Shown: positions 1 through 7,341 of the stretch, piece by piece
Position numbering within the stretch: the stretch's first letter is position 1
Layout of the letters: each line of letters opens with the position of its first letter
Assembly: GCA_004367505.1 (NCBI GenBank)
Contig: SFCB01000116.1
Location: forward strand, 1-64,000
Source of the DNA: Chloroflexi bacterium OHK40
GTDB lineage: Bacteria; Chloroflexota; Chloroflexia; Chloroflexales; Chloroflexaceae
Length of the DNA: 64,000 nucleotides
Direction of reading: 5' to 3'
Position numbers and translations under genes: made by a program
Notes under the pieces: model-generated
Databases searched by the model: none
What the model was told of the DNA's origin: nothing
Seen by the model: the letters and a program-made list of their open reading frames with translations, nothing else

Positions 1-27
1 CGTCTGCTCGTTGATCGTGCCGCTCAT
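1..27 (-). CDS. Possible start of a divergent gene (partial, 9 codons visible)
   Basis: An ATG on the minus strand at 27-25 opens a reading frame (MSGTINEQT) that runs off the left edge. A GGAG-like ribosome binding site lies 8-9 bases upstream of it. Nothing can be said about function. It is listed because the spacing and direction fit a gene divergent from the glyS promoter, but nine codons are weak proof. Confidence 0.3.
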
Positions 28-114
28 GCTGGTAGCTCCAATAGACAGCGATAGCTGCCCATATCCTACCAGCCTTTGCAGGAACATACGTCACACCCTG
101 CGGCCTGAGGCTGA

Positions 115-143
115 TTGCCCCACGCACCGCCCTGTGCTATACT
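115..143 (+). promoter_or_regulatory. Sigma-70-type promoter of the glyS leader
   Basis: TTGCCC at 115-120 and TATACT at 138-143 are separated by 17 bases, and the -10 is extended (TGTGCTATACT). The promoter sits just upstream of the T-box leader, which is where a leader transcript should start. Confidence 0.7.
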
Positions 144-149
144 CCCGGC

Positions 150-343
150 AAATGCTGGCGATGAACTGGAGGAGTACCCCGCGCAGCGGCCTGCAGCGAA
201 CCGGGGAAGGTGCGAGCCCGGTGGAACGAGGCGGGGGAAGGGCACCAGGGAGCCGGAAGTGGCGCGTTATCGCGCCGAACGAGTGAGCGCGCGCCCTCGG
301 CGCCGCTAACTGGGGTGGAACCGCGCGGCCCGCCAGGCTGCGT
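150..343 (+). promoter_or_regulatory. T-box riboswitch leader upstream of glyS
   Basis: The leader has the hallmarks of a T-box. There is an AGTA box at 173-176, a GGTGCGAGCCCGG stem element near 209-221, and the conserved T-box AACTGGGGTGGAACCGCG at 308-325, followed by a terminator. In this family, uncharged tRNA pairs with a specifier codon and, through its 3' end, with the TGG of the T-box bulge, which favours the antiterminator. The downstream gene is a glycyl-tRNA synthetase, so tRNA-Gly is the expected ligand. GGC triplets occur at 157-159 and 230-232, but I could not fold the leader well enough to assign the specifier. Confidence 0.85.
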
Positions 344-376
344 CCCCAGGCACGTTACCGTCGCCTGGGGTTTTTT
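344..376 (+). terminator. T-box-controlled intrinsic terminator
   Basis: CCCCAGGC at 344-351 pairs perfectly with GCCTGGGG at 363-370 and is followed by six T residues. It lies directly after the T-box element and about 105 bases before the glyS start, as expected for the attenuator of this riboswitch. Confidence 0.85.
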
Positions 377-481
377 GTTGCCCCCAGGCTCTGGATGCCG
401 CCAGGCCCTCGGCGACCACCGCGCAGCCCCGCTGCCCGTCACCCCCTTGCCTGGCCGTCCGCCTCAGAGAGGAGCAGCGTT

Positions 482-2098
482 ATGCCCGCCACCACCCTGG
501 ATCAGATCGTTTCATTATGTAAACGTAGAGGCTTCATCTTCCCCGGCAGCGAGATCTACGGCGGCCTCCAGGGCACCTACGACTTCGGCCCGCTCGGCGT
601 GGAGCTGAAGAACAATATCATCGCCGACTGGTGGCGCACCAACGTCTATGAGCGCGACGACATGGAGGGCCTCGACGCGGCCATCCTGATGAACCGGCTC
701 GTCTGGAAGTACTCCGGCCACGAGGAGACCTTTAACGACCCGCTCGTGGATTGTCGGAACTGCCGCATGCGCTGGCGCGCCGACCACATTCAGGGCGTTT
801 GTCCCAATTGTGGCTCACGCGACTTGACCGAGCCCCGGCCATTCAACATGATGTTTCGCACCCAGGTGGGCCCGGTTGCCGAGAGTGGCTCCTTTGCCTA
901 CCTGCGCCCGGAGACCGCCCAGGGCATCTTTGTGAACTTCGCCAATGTGCTCACCACAACCAGTCGCAAGCTCCCTTTCGGCATCGCTCAGGTGGGCAAG
1001 GCCTTCCGCAATGAGATTAACCCCCGCAACTTCCTCTTCCGGGTGCGCGAGTTCGAACAGATGGAGATCGAGTACTTCGTGATGCCCGGCACTGACGAGG
1101 AGTGGCACCAGCGCTGGCTTGAGGCCCGCCTCGCCTGGTGGGCTGGCATCGGTGTTCCCCGCGAGCGCATCACGATCTACGATGTGCCCGCCGATGAGCT
1201 GGCCCACTACTCCAAGCGCACCTACGACCTCATGTACGACTACCCTTCGATCGGTGTGCAGGAGATCGAAGGGATCGCCAACCGTACCGATTATGACCTG
1301 GGCTCCCATTCCAAGGACCAGGCCCAACTCGGGCTGACTGCACGGGTGAACGCGAACGAGGACAGTACCGCCCGGCTCACCTATTTCGACCCGGAGAGCA
1401 AGCGCCACCTGGTGCCCTATGTGATCGAGCCTTCGGCTGGCGTGGGCCGCTGCGCCCTGGCGGTACTCTGCGAGGCCTACGCCGAAGAGCAGACGAAGGC
1501 GGTGCCAGCGGAACGGCTCCAGGCAGTGGCCGAGGCCCTCGCCGCCTTCATCAGGTCGGCCGGGCGGAGCGAGCGGCTCTCCGGCGAAACCCGCGATGCC
1601 CTGGTTGCCCACGCTGAGGCGATCGCCGGGGCACTCCCCGAGCGCCTGCCTGAAGTGGAGCCGCTACTCGCCCTGCCCGGTGCCGATACGATCGAGCTCG
1701 GCAAGAAGCTGCGTGGTCAGGCTCAGCCTGTGCTCGATGAGCATTACCGCACGGTGCTCCACTTGCGCCCGAAGCTGGCCCCGGTGAAGGTGGCCGTCTT
1801 TCCCCTCAAGCGCAACCACGAGCAGATCGTCGCCACCGCCAGAGCGATCCGCCGCCAGCTCCAGGCCGAGAGTGGCGTGCGCACCGTCTACGATGACACT
1901 GGTGCGATCGGCAAGCTCTATCGGCGCCAGGACGAGATCGGTACGCCCTTCTGTGTGACCGTCGATTTTGATACGCTCGGCGAGGGCAAGGACTCCAGCC
2001 TCGCCGGTACGGTGACCGTCCGCGATCGCGACACGATGGCCCAGGAGCGGGTGCCGATCGCCGAGTTGCAAACGTACCTGCGGGAGAAGATGCGGTAG
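482..2098 (+). CDS. glyS: Glycyl-tRNA synthetase, dimeric (eukaryotic/archaeal) type
   Basis: A class II synthetase of 538 residues that charges tRNA-Gly with glycine in the cytoplasm. I chose the ATG at 482 because it follows GAGAGGAGC and begins [18 protein letters not shown], the usual N-terminus. The frame is open further upstream, but that part lies in the leader. Visible are the two CxxC pairs of the zinc-type insertion (CRNCRMRW and CPNCGSRD), class II motif 2 ([19 protein letters not shown]), motif 3 ([13 protein letters not shown]), and a C-terminal anticodon-binding domain beginning near [11 protein letters not shown]. This is the alpha2 type, not the alpha2beta2 type. The T-box and promoter upstream indicate control by tRNA-Gly charging. 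Confidence 0.96.
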   Translation: MPATTLDQIVSLCKRRGFIFPGSEIYGGLQGTYDFGPLGVELKNNIIADWWRTNVYERDDMEGLDAAILMNRLVWKYSGHEETFNDPLVDCRNCRMRWRADHIQGVCPNCGSRDLTEPRPFNMMFRTQVGPVAESGSFAYLRPETAQGIFVNFANVLTTTSRKLPFGIAQVGKAFRNEINPRNFLFRVREFEQMEIEYFVMPGTDEEWHQRWLEARLAWWAGIGVPRERITIYDVPADELAHYSKRTYDLMYDYPSIGVQEIEGIANRTDYDLGSHSKDQAQLGLTARVNANEDSTARLTYFDPESKRHLVPYVIEPSAGVGRCALAVLCEAYAEEQTKAVPAERLQAVAEALAAFIRSAGRSERLSGETRDALVAHAEAIAGALPERLPEVEPLLALPGADTIELGKKLRGQAQPVLDEHYRTVLHLRPKLAPVKVAVFPLKRNHEQIVATARAIRRQLQAESGVRTVYDDTGAIGKLYRRQDEIGTPFCVTVDFDTLGEGKDSSLAGTVTVRDRDTMAQERVPIAELQTYLREKMR

Positions 2099-2122
2099 AG
2101 AAGCGCGATGAACCCGACGCCC

Positions 2123-2152
2123 GCGCAACCCGCCCACGCGCAACCCGCCCAC
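2123..2152. repeat. Two perfect tandem copies of a 15-base unit
   Basis: GCGCAACCCGCCCAC occurs at 2123-2137 and again at 2138-2152, in the spacer after glyS. No coding or regulatory role is visible. The rest of the 2099-2262 spacer is C-rich and featureless. Confidence 0.8.
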
Positions 2153-2262
2153 GCAATGCGCGCGGCTGCGGTTACCCCAGCCACGCCGGCCACCTGGTAG
2201 CATCGGCACCCGGACACCCGGCCACACAGTCACACCGGCACAGGGAAGAACAGAGCGAGGCC

Positions 2263-2586
2263 ATGGGCGAAGGACGTTTTACCATACCAGCCCGGATCTA
2301 CCTCACCGCTGAGGAGCGGGCGAAGCTCGAACAATTGCTCGAAGCCAGCGATCAGACCCTCGATGAGCTGCTAACGGGGCTCCTGTCGGCCTACCTCGCG
2401 GCCCAGCCCGCGCCGCCGCCGCCGCTGGCCCCCCCCGATGAACGGTCGAGTGAGCTCCGCCGTCTGCGGGGTGAGCTGCGGCGCCTGCGGCCCAAGCTCC
2501 ACGACCCGTATAACCCGCCTCCGGCATGGCTGGTGCAGCTCGCCGGTGAGCTGGAGGCCGAGATTCGCCGGCTGGGCGGGGAGTAG
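2263..2586 (+). CDS. Small hypothetical protein preceding tlyA
   Basis: A protein of 107 residues that I do not recognise. The first 45 residues ([30 protein letters not shown]) look like a short beta strand plus helices, reminiscent of ribbon-helix-helix or plasmid-type regulators. Then comes a proline-rich linker (APPPPLAPP), and the last 50 residues are charged and helical ([14 protein letters not shown]), possibly a short coiled coil. It ends 2 bases before the tlyA GTG, so the two genes are almost certainly co-transcribed and perhaps translationally coupled. Whether it binds DNA or RNA is a guess. Confidence 0.65.
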   Translation: MGEGRFTIPARIYLTAEERAKLEQLLEASDQTLDELLTGLLSAYLAAQPAPPPPLAPPDERSSELRRLRGELRRLRPKLHDPYNPPPAWLVQLAGELEAEIRRLGGE

Positions 2587-2588
2587 CA

Positions 2589-3365
2589 GTGCCGAAAGTT
2601 CGCCTCGACACCCTGCTCGTTGCTCGCGGGCTCGCCGAGAGCCGGACGAAGGCCCAGGCGCTGGTGATGGCTGGCAGTGTGCGCGTAGGTGGGCAGCCCG
2701 CGAGCAAACCCGGCGCGCTCGTGGACGAGGGCGCCACCGTGGAGGTGCTGGCCCCATTGCCCTACGCCAGCCGTGGCGGCTACAAGCTGGCTCACGCTCT
2801 CGACCGCTTCGGCCTCAGCCCGCTGGGCCGCACCGCCCTTGATGTCGGTGCGTCCACCGGTGGCTTCACCGATGTCCTGCTCCAACGGGGTGCCGCCCAC
2901 GTCTACGCGGTGGACGTGGGCTACGGCATCCTCGACTACCGGCTGCGGGCCGATCCACGGGTGAGCGCGCTTGAGCGCACCAATATCCGCCATCTGGAGG
3001 CGTTACCAGAGAGTGCCCGCGCCGATTGCGCCGTGATCGATGTCTCCTTTATCTCGCTGAAACTGGTGCTGCCCGCCGTGGCTCGCCTCATCACCCCGGA
3101 CGCCTGGGTGGTCGCGCTCGTCAAGCCGCAGTTCGAGGCCGGCGCCGAGCAGGTAGGCAAAGGTGGAGTGGTGCGCGATCCTGCGGTGCACCGCGCCGTG
3201 CTCCGGGAGCTGCTCGCCTTCGCGGGTAGCGCTGGCCTGCCGCCCCGGGGCCTGGAGCGCTCGCCGATCACCGGACCGGCGGGCAATATCGAGTTCCTCG
3301 CCTGGCTCCAGACGGGAGGGCCGGAGCTCGATCGCGAGGCGGCTATTCGCGCTGTGCTAGGCTGA
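2589..3365 (+). CDS. tlyA: TlyA family rRNA 2'-O-methyltransferase
   Basis: A protein of 258 residues with a GTG start. An N-terminal S4 RNA-binding domain ([19 protein letters not shown], about residues 5-60) is followed by an FtsJ/RrmJ-type methyltransferase domain. The SAM-binding loop is [15 protein letters not shown] (84-98). Lys66 in SRGGYKL and the later LVKPQFEAG segment fit the K-D-K-E catalytic set. Characterised TlyA enzymes methylate ribose in 16S and/or 23S rRNA, and some homologues are annotated as hemolysins. Length is normal for the family. It follows the small upstream gene with a 2-base gap. Confidence 0.92.
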   Translation: MPKVRLDTLLVARGLAESRTKAQALVMAGSVRVGGQPASKPGALVDEGATVEVLAPLPYASRGGYKLAHALDRFGLSPLGRTALDVGASTGGFTDVLLQRGAAHVYAVDVGYGILDYRLRADPRVSALERTNIRHLEALPESARADCAVIDVSFISLKLVLPAVARLITPDAWVVALVKPQFEAGAEQVGKGGVVRDPAVHRAVLRELLAFAGSAGLPPRGLERSPITGPAGNIEFLAWLQTGGPELDREAAIRAVLG

Positions 3366-3473
3366 CCGGGGCACTCCTTGCCGTCGTGCAGGAGGAACGG
3401 CCCTTCTGGGAGCCGGAGAGCATCGGTAGTTCAGGGAGCGCCGTCCCGCGCTGCAATCCGCGCCACCGAGGGA

Positions 3474-4463
3474 CTACGCGATGGCCGCCCGCTCGGCCGC
3501 AAGCGTCTCGGCCCAGAGTTGCTCCTGCCCCCGGAAGCGGGCGCCGAGCTCTTGCTCAGCTTTCGCGCCGGAAAACCGCAGATGGGTGCAGAGGGCCGTC
3601 ACCGCCTCCCGCGAGATAAAGGCCGTCTGACCGATGGCCCGCAGTAGCACCTCGGTGGGCGCCGCCATGAGCCGGGCGGCAGGCGCCGGAAGCCAGAGCC
3701 GCACGCGCTGGCCGCCCGGGTGACGCGCCCAGATCGCCATGATCTCGCGCACCGTCCGGTTCTCGCCGGCAAGGATGTAGGTCTCACCGGGGCGGCCCCG
3801 CTCGCAGGCCAGGGCGATCCCCTCGGCCACATCGTCCACGTGGGTGTGGGCGTGGTAGTAGTCGGCGCCCCAGGCGACCCCGGGAAAGAGCCCCCGCACA
3901 TACAGCCGCTGCAACTCGCCCCATGCCGAGTGGTCGCCCGGGCCGATCACCTGCGAGGGGCACACAGTGATGATCGGCGCGCCACGCTCGGCAAGCCCGG
4001 TGGCGATCGCGTGAGCCTCAGCCTTGGTCCGCTCGTAGTAGGATGCCGGTGGCGCGCGCCGCACGAAGCGCTCATCGGCGAGCACTCCGCCCGTATCGCC
4101 GAAGGCCACCACCGACGAGGTGTAGACGATTCGCGGTACGGCGAGTGCCACAGCAAGGCCCAGGGTGTTGCGGGTTCCCTCAACATTGATCTGGCGCATC
4201 TGCTCGCGGGCCTCGGCGGTGAGCCCGAGCTCGTACCAGCCCGCGTTGTGCACGACCATATGCACATCGCGCATCGCGGCGAGCATGCTGTCGCGTTCGG
4301 TGACGCTGCCAACCGCAAGAGTGGCGCCGAGGGCGGCCAGGCCACGCGCCTCCGCGCTCTCCGGCCGGCGCACGAGCGCCGTGACATGCCAGCCCCGCGC
4401 CAGCAGCCGCTCGGTGAGCCGCCGGCCAATGAACCCGGTTCCGCCGGTAAGCAAGAGCTTCAC
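3474..4463 (-). CDS. NAD-dependent epimerase/dehydratase (extended SDR)
   Basis: A protein of 329 residues with a nucleotide-binding Rossmann motif at its N-terminus (LLLTGGTGFIGRRL) and the SDR catalytic YxxxK as YERTK. I start at GTG 4463, which begins VKLLLTGG directly after a GGAGG box. The frame extends upstream for 61 codons but without family-like sequence. The middle matches the dihydroflavonol reductase/sugar epimerase branch (VVHNAGW, VYTSSVVAFG). The substrate cannot be told. It converges on tlyA and lies downstream of the VTT-family gene on the same strand, about 100 bases away. Confidence 0.85.
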   Translation of the reverse strand: MKLLLTGGTGFIGRRLTERLLARGWHVTALVRRPESAEARGLAALGATLAVGSVTERDSMLAAMRDVHMVVHNAGWYELGLTAEAREQMRQINVEGTRNTLGLAVALAVPRIVYTSSVVAFGDTGGVLADERFVRRAPPASYYERTKAEAHAIATGLAERGAPIITVCPSQVIGPGDHSAWGELQRLYVRGLFPGVAWGADYYHAHTHVDDVAEGIALACERGRPGETYILAGENRTVREIMAIWARHPGGQRVRLWLPAPAARLMAAPTEVLLRAIGQTAFISREAVTALCTHLRFSGAKAEQELGARFRGQEQLWAETLAAERAAIA

Positions 4464-4564
4464 ACATCCTCCAGAAGCCGCTACGCCTGCCCCGTATGGA
4501 CGGAGCGGGATGCGTCCGTTCGTATGCGCCCCGGACCACTGCGTTTCCCACCAACTGGTGGCTG

Positions 4565-5161
4565 CTAGAGGAGCCCCACCCCGAGGAAGACCACCGTCGC
4601 CATGCGCACCAGGCGCCCGAGAAACGTGCTGCTGATGTAGATCCACAGCGGAATGCCGAGCGCCCCGGCGAGCAGCCCTGCCACATCGAAGAAGGGGTTG
4701 GGCGGCGCCGAGAGGCTAAAGAGCACCAGTGGCGCCCGCCAAGGGTGGCTCAACTGGGCCTGTACCCAGAGGTAGAAGCGGGTTTGCTCCACCGCCTGGC
4801 GCCCGGAGCGGCCCACGGAGTAGGCTACCAGTTCACCGATCACCGAGCCCGCCGCCGCCGCGAACACCACACCCCACGGGTCGAAGGCCTGCCCAAGACG
4901 AATGAGCAGCGGGTAGTAAGGCACTGGTACGAGGACGGTGGCGTTGGCGAAGGCCGCAGACGCGAAGGCGCCCAGATAGCCAACGTTTCCCAGGCGTTCG
5001 AGCAGACCAGGCGGCAGCAGCAGGAAGACGGCGATATTCGCTGCGGCTACGGCGAGGCCGAGCAGCAACGGGCGAAGCCAGAGGCGCCAGGCGGGTGGCT
5101 GTGGCACTTCGGCAGGGGGCGAGGCGGCGTCACGCGGGGCAACGCGCTGCTCGTCCAGCAT
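4565..5161 (-). CDS. VTT/DedA (SNARE-associated) family membrane protein
   Basis: A protein of 198 residues with four or five hydrophobic segments, beginning with WLRPLLLGLAVAAANIAVFLLL near residue 27. The family-typical core lies around AAAAGSVIGELVAYSVGRSGR, and NPFFDVAGLLAGALGIPLW matches the second conserved block of the VTT domain. Family members act at the membrane in lipid scrambling or export, and some affect osmotic or pH stress. The specific role here is unknown. It precedes the epimerase on the same strand and may share a transcript with it. Confidence 0.75.
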   Translation of the reverse strand: MLDEQRVAPRDAASPPAEVPQPPAWRLWLRPLLLGLAVAAANIAVFLLLPPGLLERLGNVGYLGAFASAAFANATVLVPVPYYPLLIRLGQAFDPWGVVFAAAAGSVIGELVAYSVGRSGRQAVEQTRFYLWVQAQLSHPWRAPLVLFSLSAPPNPFFDVAGLLAGALGIPLWIYISSTFLGRLVRMATVVFLGVGLL

Positions 5162-5235
5162 TCAACGGCTCCTTCCCCTCGTAGACGAACCCGCTCCGGG
5201 CCGGACCACACCTCTCACGACGATTATACGAGGGT

Positions 5236-7254
5236 TTAGCCGCCGATGAGGCGCCGCAACCGCTGCCACCAGCGCTCGGGCGTAATTTGCAGCGGCAGCA
5301 CGAGCTGCAGAGCCAGCGCGCCAGCTACCAACTCCAGGGCCACTGGCTGGACGCCACGCAGCTGGTGGGGCGGGTGGAGCCGCACGGAGAGATGGCCGGT
5401 GGCGCCCGGCCCGAGCGCGGCGGGCGCCGCCGCAATCCGGGCCCATGCTGTCAGGCTGCGGCAGGTAAGGGGGGTCAGGGCGCTGCCGCGATTGCTGAGC
5501 TCGATCGTGGCATAGGAGGGCTCGCCGGCGGTGAGCGGGTGGGCCGTGGCCCGCTCCAGACCAGTGATGCTCAGGATAGGGAAACGATCGGGGGCGAGAT
5601 CGTGGAGCACCCGGCTCACCAGCAGGCGGCGCGCGAGTTCATCAGGCCGCTGGGCGAGGGCGGCATCGAGCTCGGCGGCGAGGGGCCGGCGGCCCGTGGC
5701 GCGCAGCCAGCGGCTCAGGGCACCCTGGATCAGCAGGGCCTCCAGCGCCGGCACCAGCTCTGGCCGGCTAAGATCCAGATCTTCCAGGCGGGCGATATGG
5801 CGGTTGCCCACCGGCACACCGGCGCGGGCCGTGCCCTCCCAGGGGATGGCCCAGGTGTGGGCCCCGCAGCGCAGCTGCACGGTGCCGCGCCGGGGTCCGG
5901 CGGTGGCCATCGCGACAAGCTCCAGCCGAACGCGATCCCCGGCGGCAACGACACCGGCCGCCCGGCGCTGCGGCTTCCCGCCAGTGAGCACGCGCACATC
6001 GGCGTCAGGCTGGGACGGACAGCTCAACTCCCAGCGCAGCGGTGTGAAGGTGCCGTTGTACAGAGTGAGCGTGGCGGGCCGGCTCCAGACGCGCCAACCA
6101 CGCAGCGGCAGCTCACCGAAGTCGAGCCGGTCTGGCGTGAACTGAAGCAGGCGGCTACCCTCGGCGGGAGCCATGGCGTGCAGGAGCGTCTCCAGGGGCT
6201 GCTGGCGGGCGGGGGCTGCCCGGGCTGCGGCCCGCAGGCTATAGCGCAGGGCGCCGAGGGAAGCGTCGGGATGAGTAGCGAGCCAGCGCTCCAGGGCGCC
6301 ATTGGCCACCGCCGGCTCAATCAGGCGCGGGCTACGCTGGATGATGGCCCGCAGATCGCGCCCATCGGCGAGCGCCACGCCGCCGCCGAGGAAGAGCGGC
6401 TGGGCCGGAGCAGGCGCGCCAAGCTGGGAACGCAGGGCAGCGGCGGTCGGACAGCGCCGAGCCAGGTCGAGCGAGAGCGCCGAGCGCAGCGCGGGCGCCA
6501 GAGCTGGCGCCACCCGGTCGAGGCGTTCGAGGTCGAACTGCAGCGGCGCCAGGGTCGCATCCTGGCCGGTGAGCAACTCATAGCAGATCACAGCGAGAGC
6601 AAAGACATCGGCGCGCTCGTCGTGGCCCCAGGCCCCGAGTTGCTCCGGCGGAGCGTAGCCGGGCGTCCCGTGGCGCGGCCGGGGCTTGCGCGGCGGGCGC
6701 CGGGTGAGGCTCTGGGCCGCACCGAGATCCACGAGCGCCAGCGTCAGATCGGGGCGAACGATGACGTTGGCGGGCTTGAGATCGCTGGCGACGATCGGGG
6801 TGTCGCGGGTGTGCAGGTAGGTGAGCAGATCGCAGAGCTGCACGGCCCATGCACGGACGCGCCGCGCGTCCTGGGGGGCCTGGCGGGCGAGGGCGAGGAG
6901 CGGCTGGCCCGGAATGAGGTCGCGGGCGAGCCAGGTGAGGCGCGGGCCGCTCTCGAGCCGGTAGAGGCGCGGCAGGGCCGGATGGCGCAGGCGCCGGAGC
7001 AGGCCGCCTTCCCAGCGCAGCACAGCCTCAGCCTCGGCCCGGGCGGCGGCCCCCTGGTCGCGCCGGGCCACCTTCACCGCCACCGGCACCCCACCACGGG
7101 CCACGTCGGCGGCCTGGAAGACGACGGCCTGCCCACCGTGGCCGACAATCTGGCCCAGGCGAAAGCGCCCGCCAAGCGTATCGCCGGGGGCGGCCCCACA
7201 ATCCGGGCCTGAAGGGCGCGCGCTGAGCCGGACCGTCTGCCCTACATTCGCCAT
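5236..7254 (-). CDS. Ser/Thr protein kinase with C-terminal Ig-like (ASH-type) region
   Basis: A protein of 672 residues from the chosen ATG (MANVGQTVRL). An in-frame ATG 22 codons upstream is possible, and neither has a strong ribosome site. The kinase domain is about residues 31-300: glycine loop IVGHGGQAVVF, Lys61 in VAVKVA, catalytic Asp158 in SDLKPANVIV, DLG in place of DFG, and GTPGYAPPEQLG. The usual HRD is VASD, so this is a non-RD kinase. After the kinase comes a region with at least one Ig-like domain (LDFGELPLRGW..TLTLYNG, about 400-500) of the ASH/hydin kind. No membrane segment is obvious. It lies 87 bases after the PP2C phosphatase gene and probably belongs to the same operon. 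Confidence 0.85.
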   Translation of the reverse strand: MANVGQTVRLSARPSGPDCGAAPGDTLGGRFRLGQIVGHGGQAVVFQAADVARGGVPVAVKVARRDQGAAARAEAEAVLRWEGGLLRRLRHPALPRLYRLESGPRLTWLARDLIPGQPLLALARQAPQDARRVRAWAVQLCDLLTYLHTRDTPIVASDLKPANVIVRPDLTLALVDLGAAQSLTRRPPRKPRPRHGTPGYAPPEQLGAWGHDERADVFALAVICYELLTGQDATLAPLQFDLERLDRVAPALAPALRSALSLDLARRCPTAAALRSQLGAPAPAQPLFLGGGVALADGRDLRAIIQRSPRLIEPAVANGALERWLATHPDASLGALRYSLRAAARAAPARQQPLETLLHAMAPAEGSRLLQFTPDRLDFGELPLRGWRVWSRPATLTLYNGTFTPLRWELSCPSQPDADVRVLTGGKPQRRAAGVVAAGDRVRLELVAMATAGPRRGTVQLRCGAHTWAIPWEGTARAGVPVGNRHIARLEDLDLSRPELVPALEALLIQGALSRWLRATGRRPLAAELDAALAQRPDELARRLLVSRVLHDLAPDRFPILSITGLERATAHPLTAGEPSYATIELSNRGSALTPLTCRSLTAWARIAAAPAALGPGATGHLSVRLHPPHQLRGVQPVALELVAGALALQLVLPLQITPERWWQRLRRLIGG

Positions 7255-7341
7255 GGACGTTGCCTGCGCTGATCGCTCGCTTGCACGAACGATTGTGCCA
7301 CAGGCGGGGCGCTCGCGCAAGGCGCGGCGCAGGGCCGTCCA

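Noticed and set aside
395-481. Longer N-terminus for glyS starting at 395
   Set aside because: The added 29 residues are translated from the leader after the terminator, and the ATG at 482 has the ribosome site and the conserved start.
4464-4646. N-terminal extension of the epimerase to 4646
   Set aside because: The 61 added residues are random-like and overlap the end of the VTT gene region. The Rossmann motif begins at GTG 4463 after GGAGG.
5287-7212. 641-codon open frame on the plus strand
   Set aside because: It is the complement of the kinase gene in GC-rich DNA. Its translation is Gly/Ala/Arg/Gln-rich without any domain.
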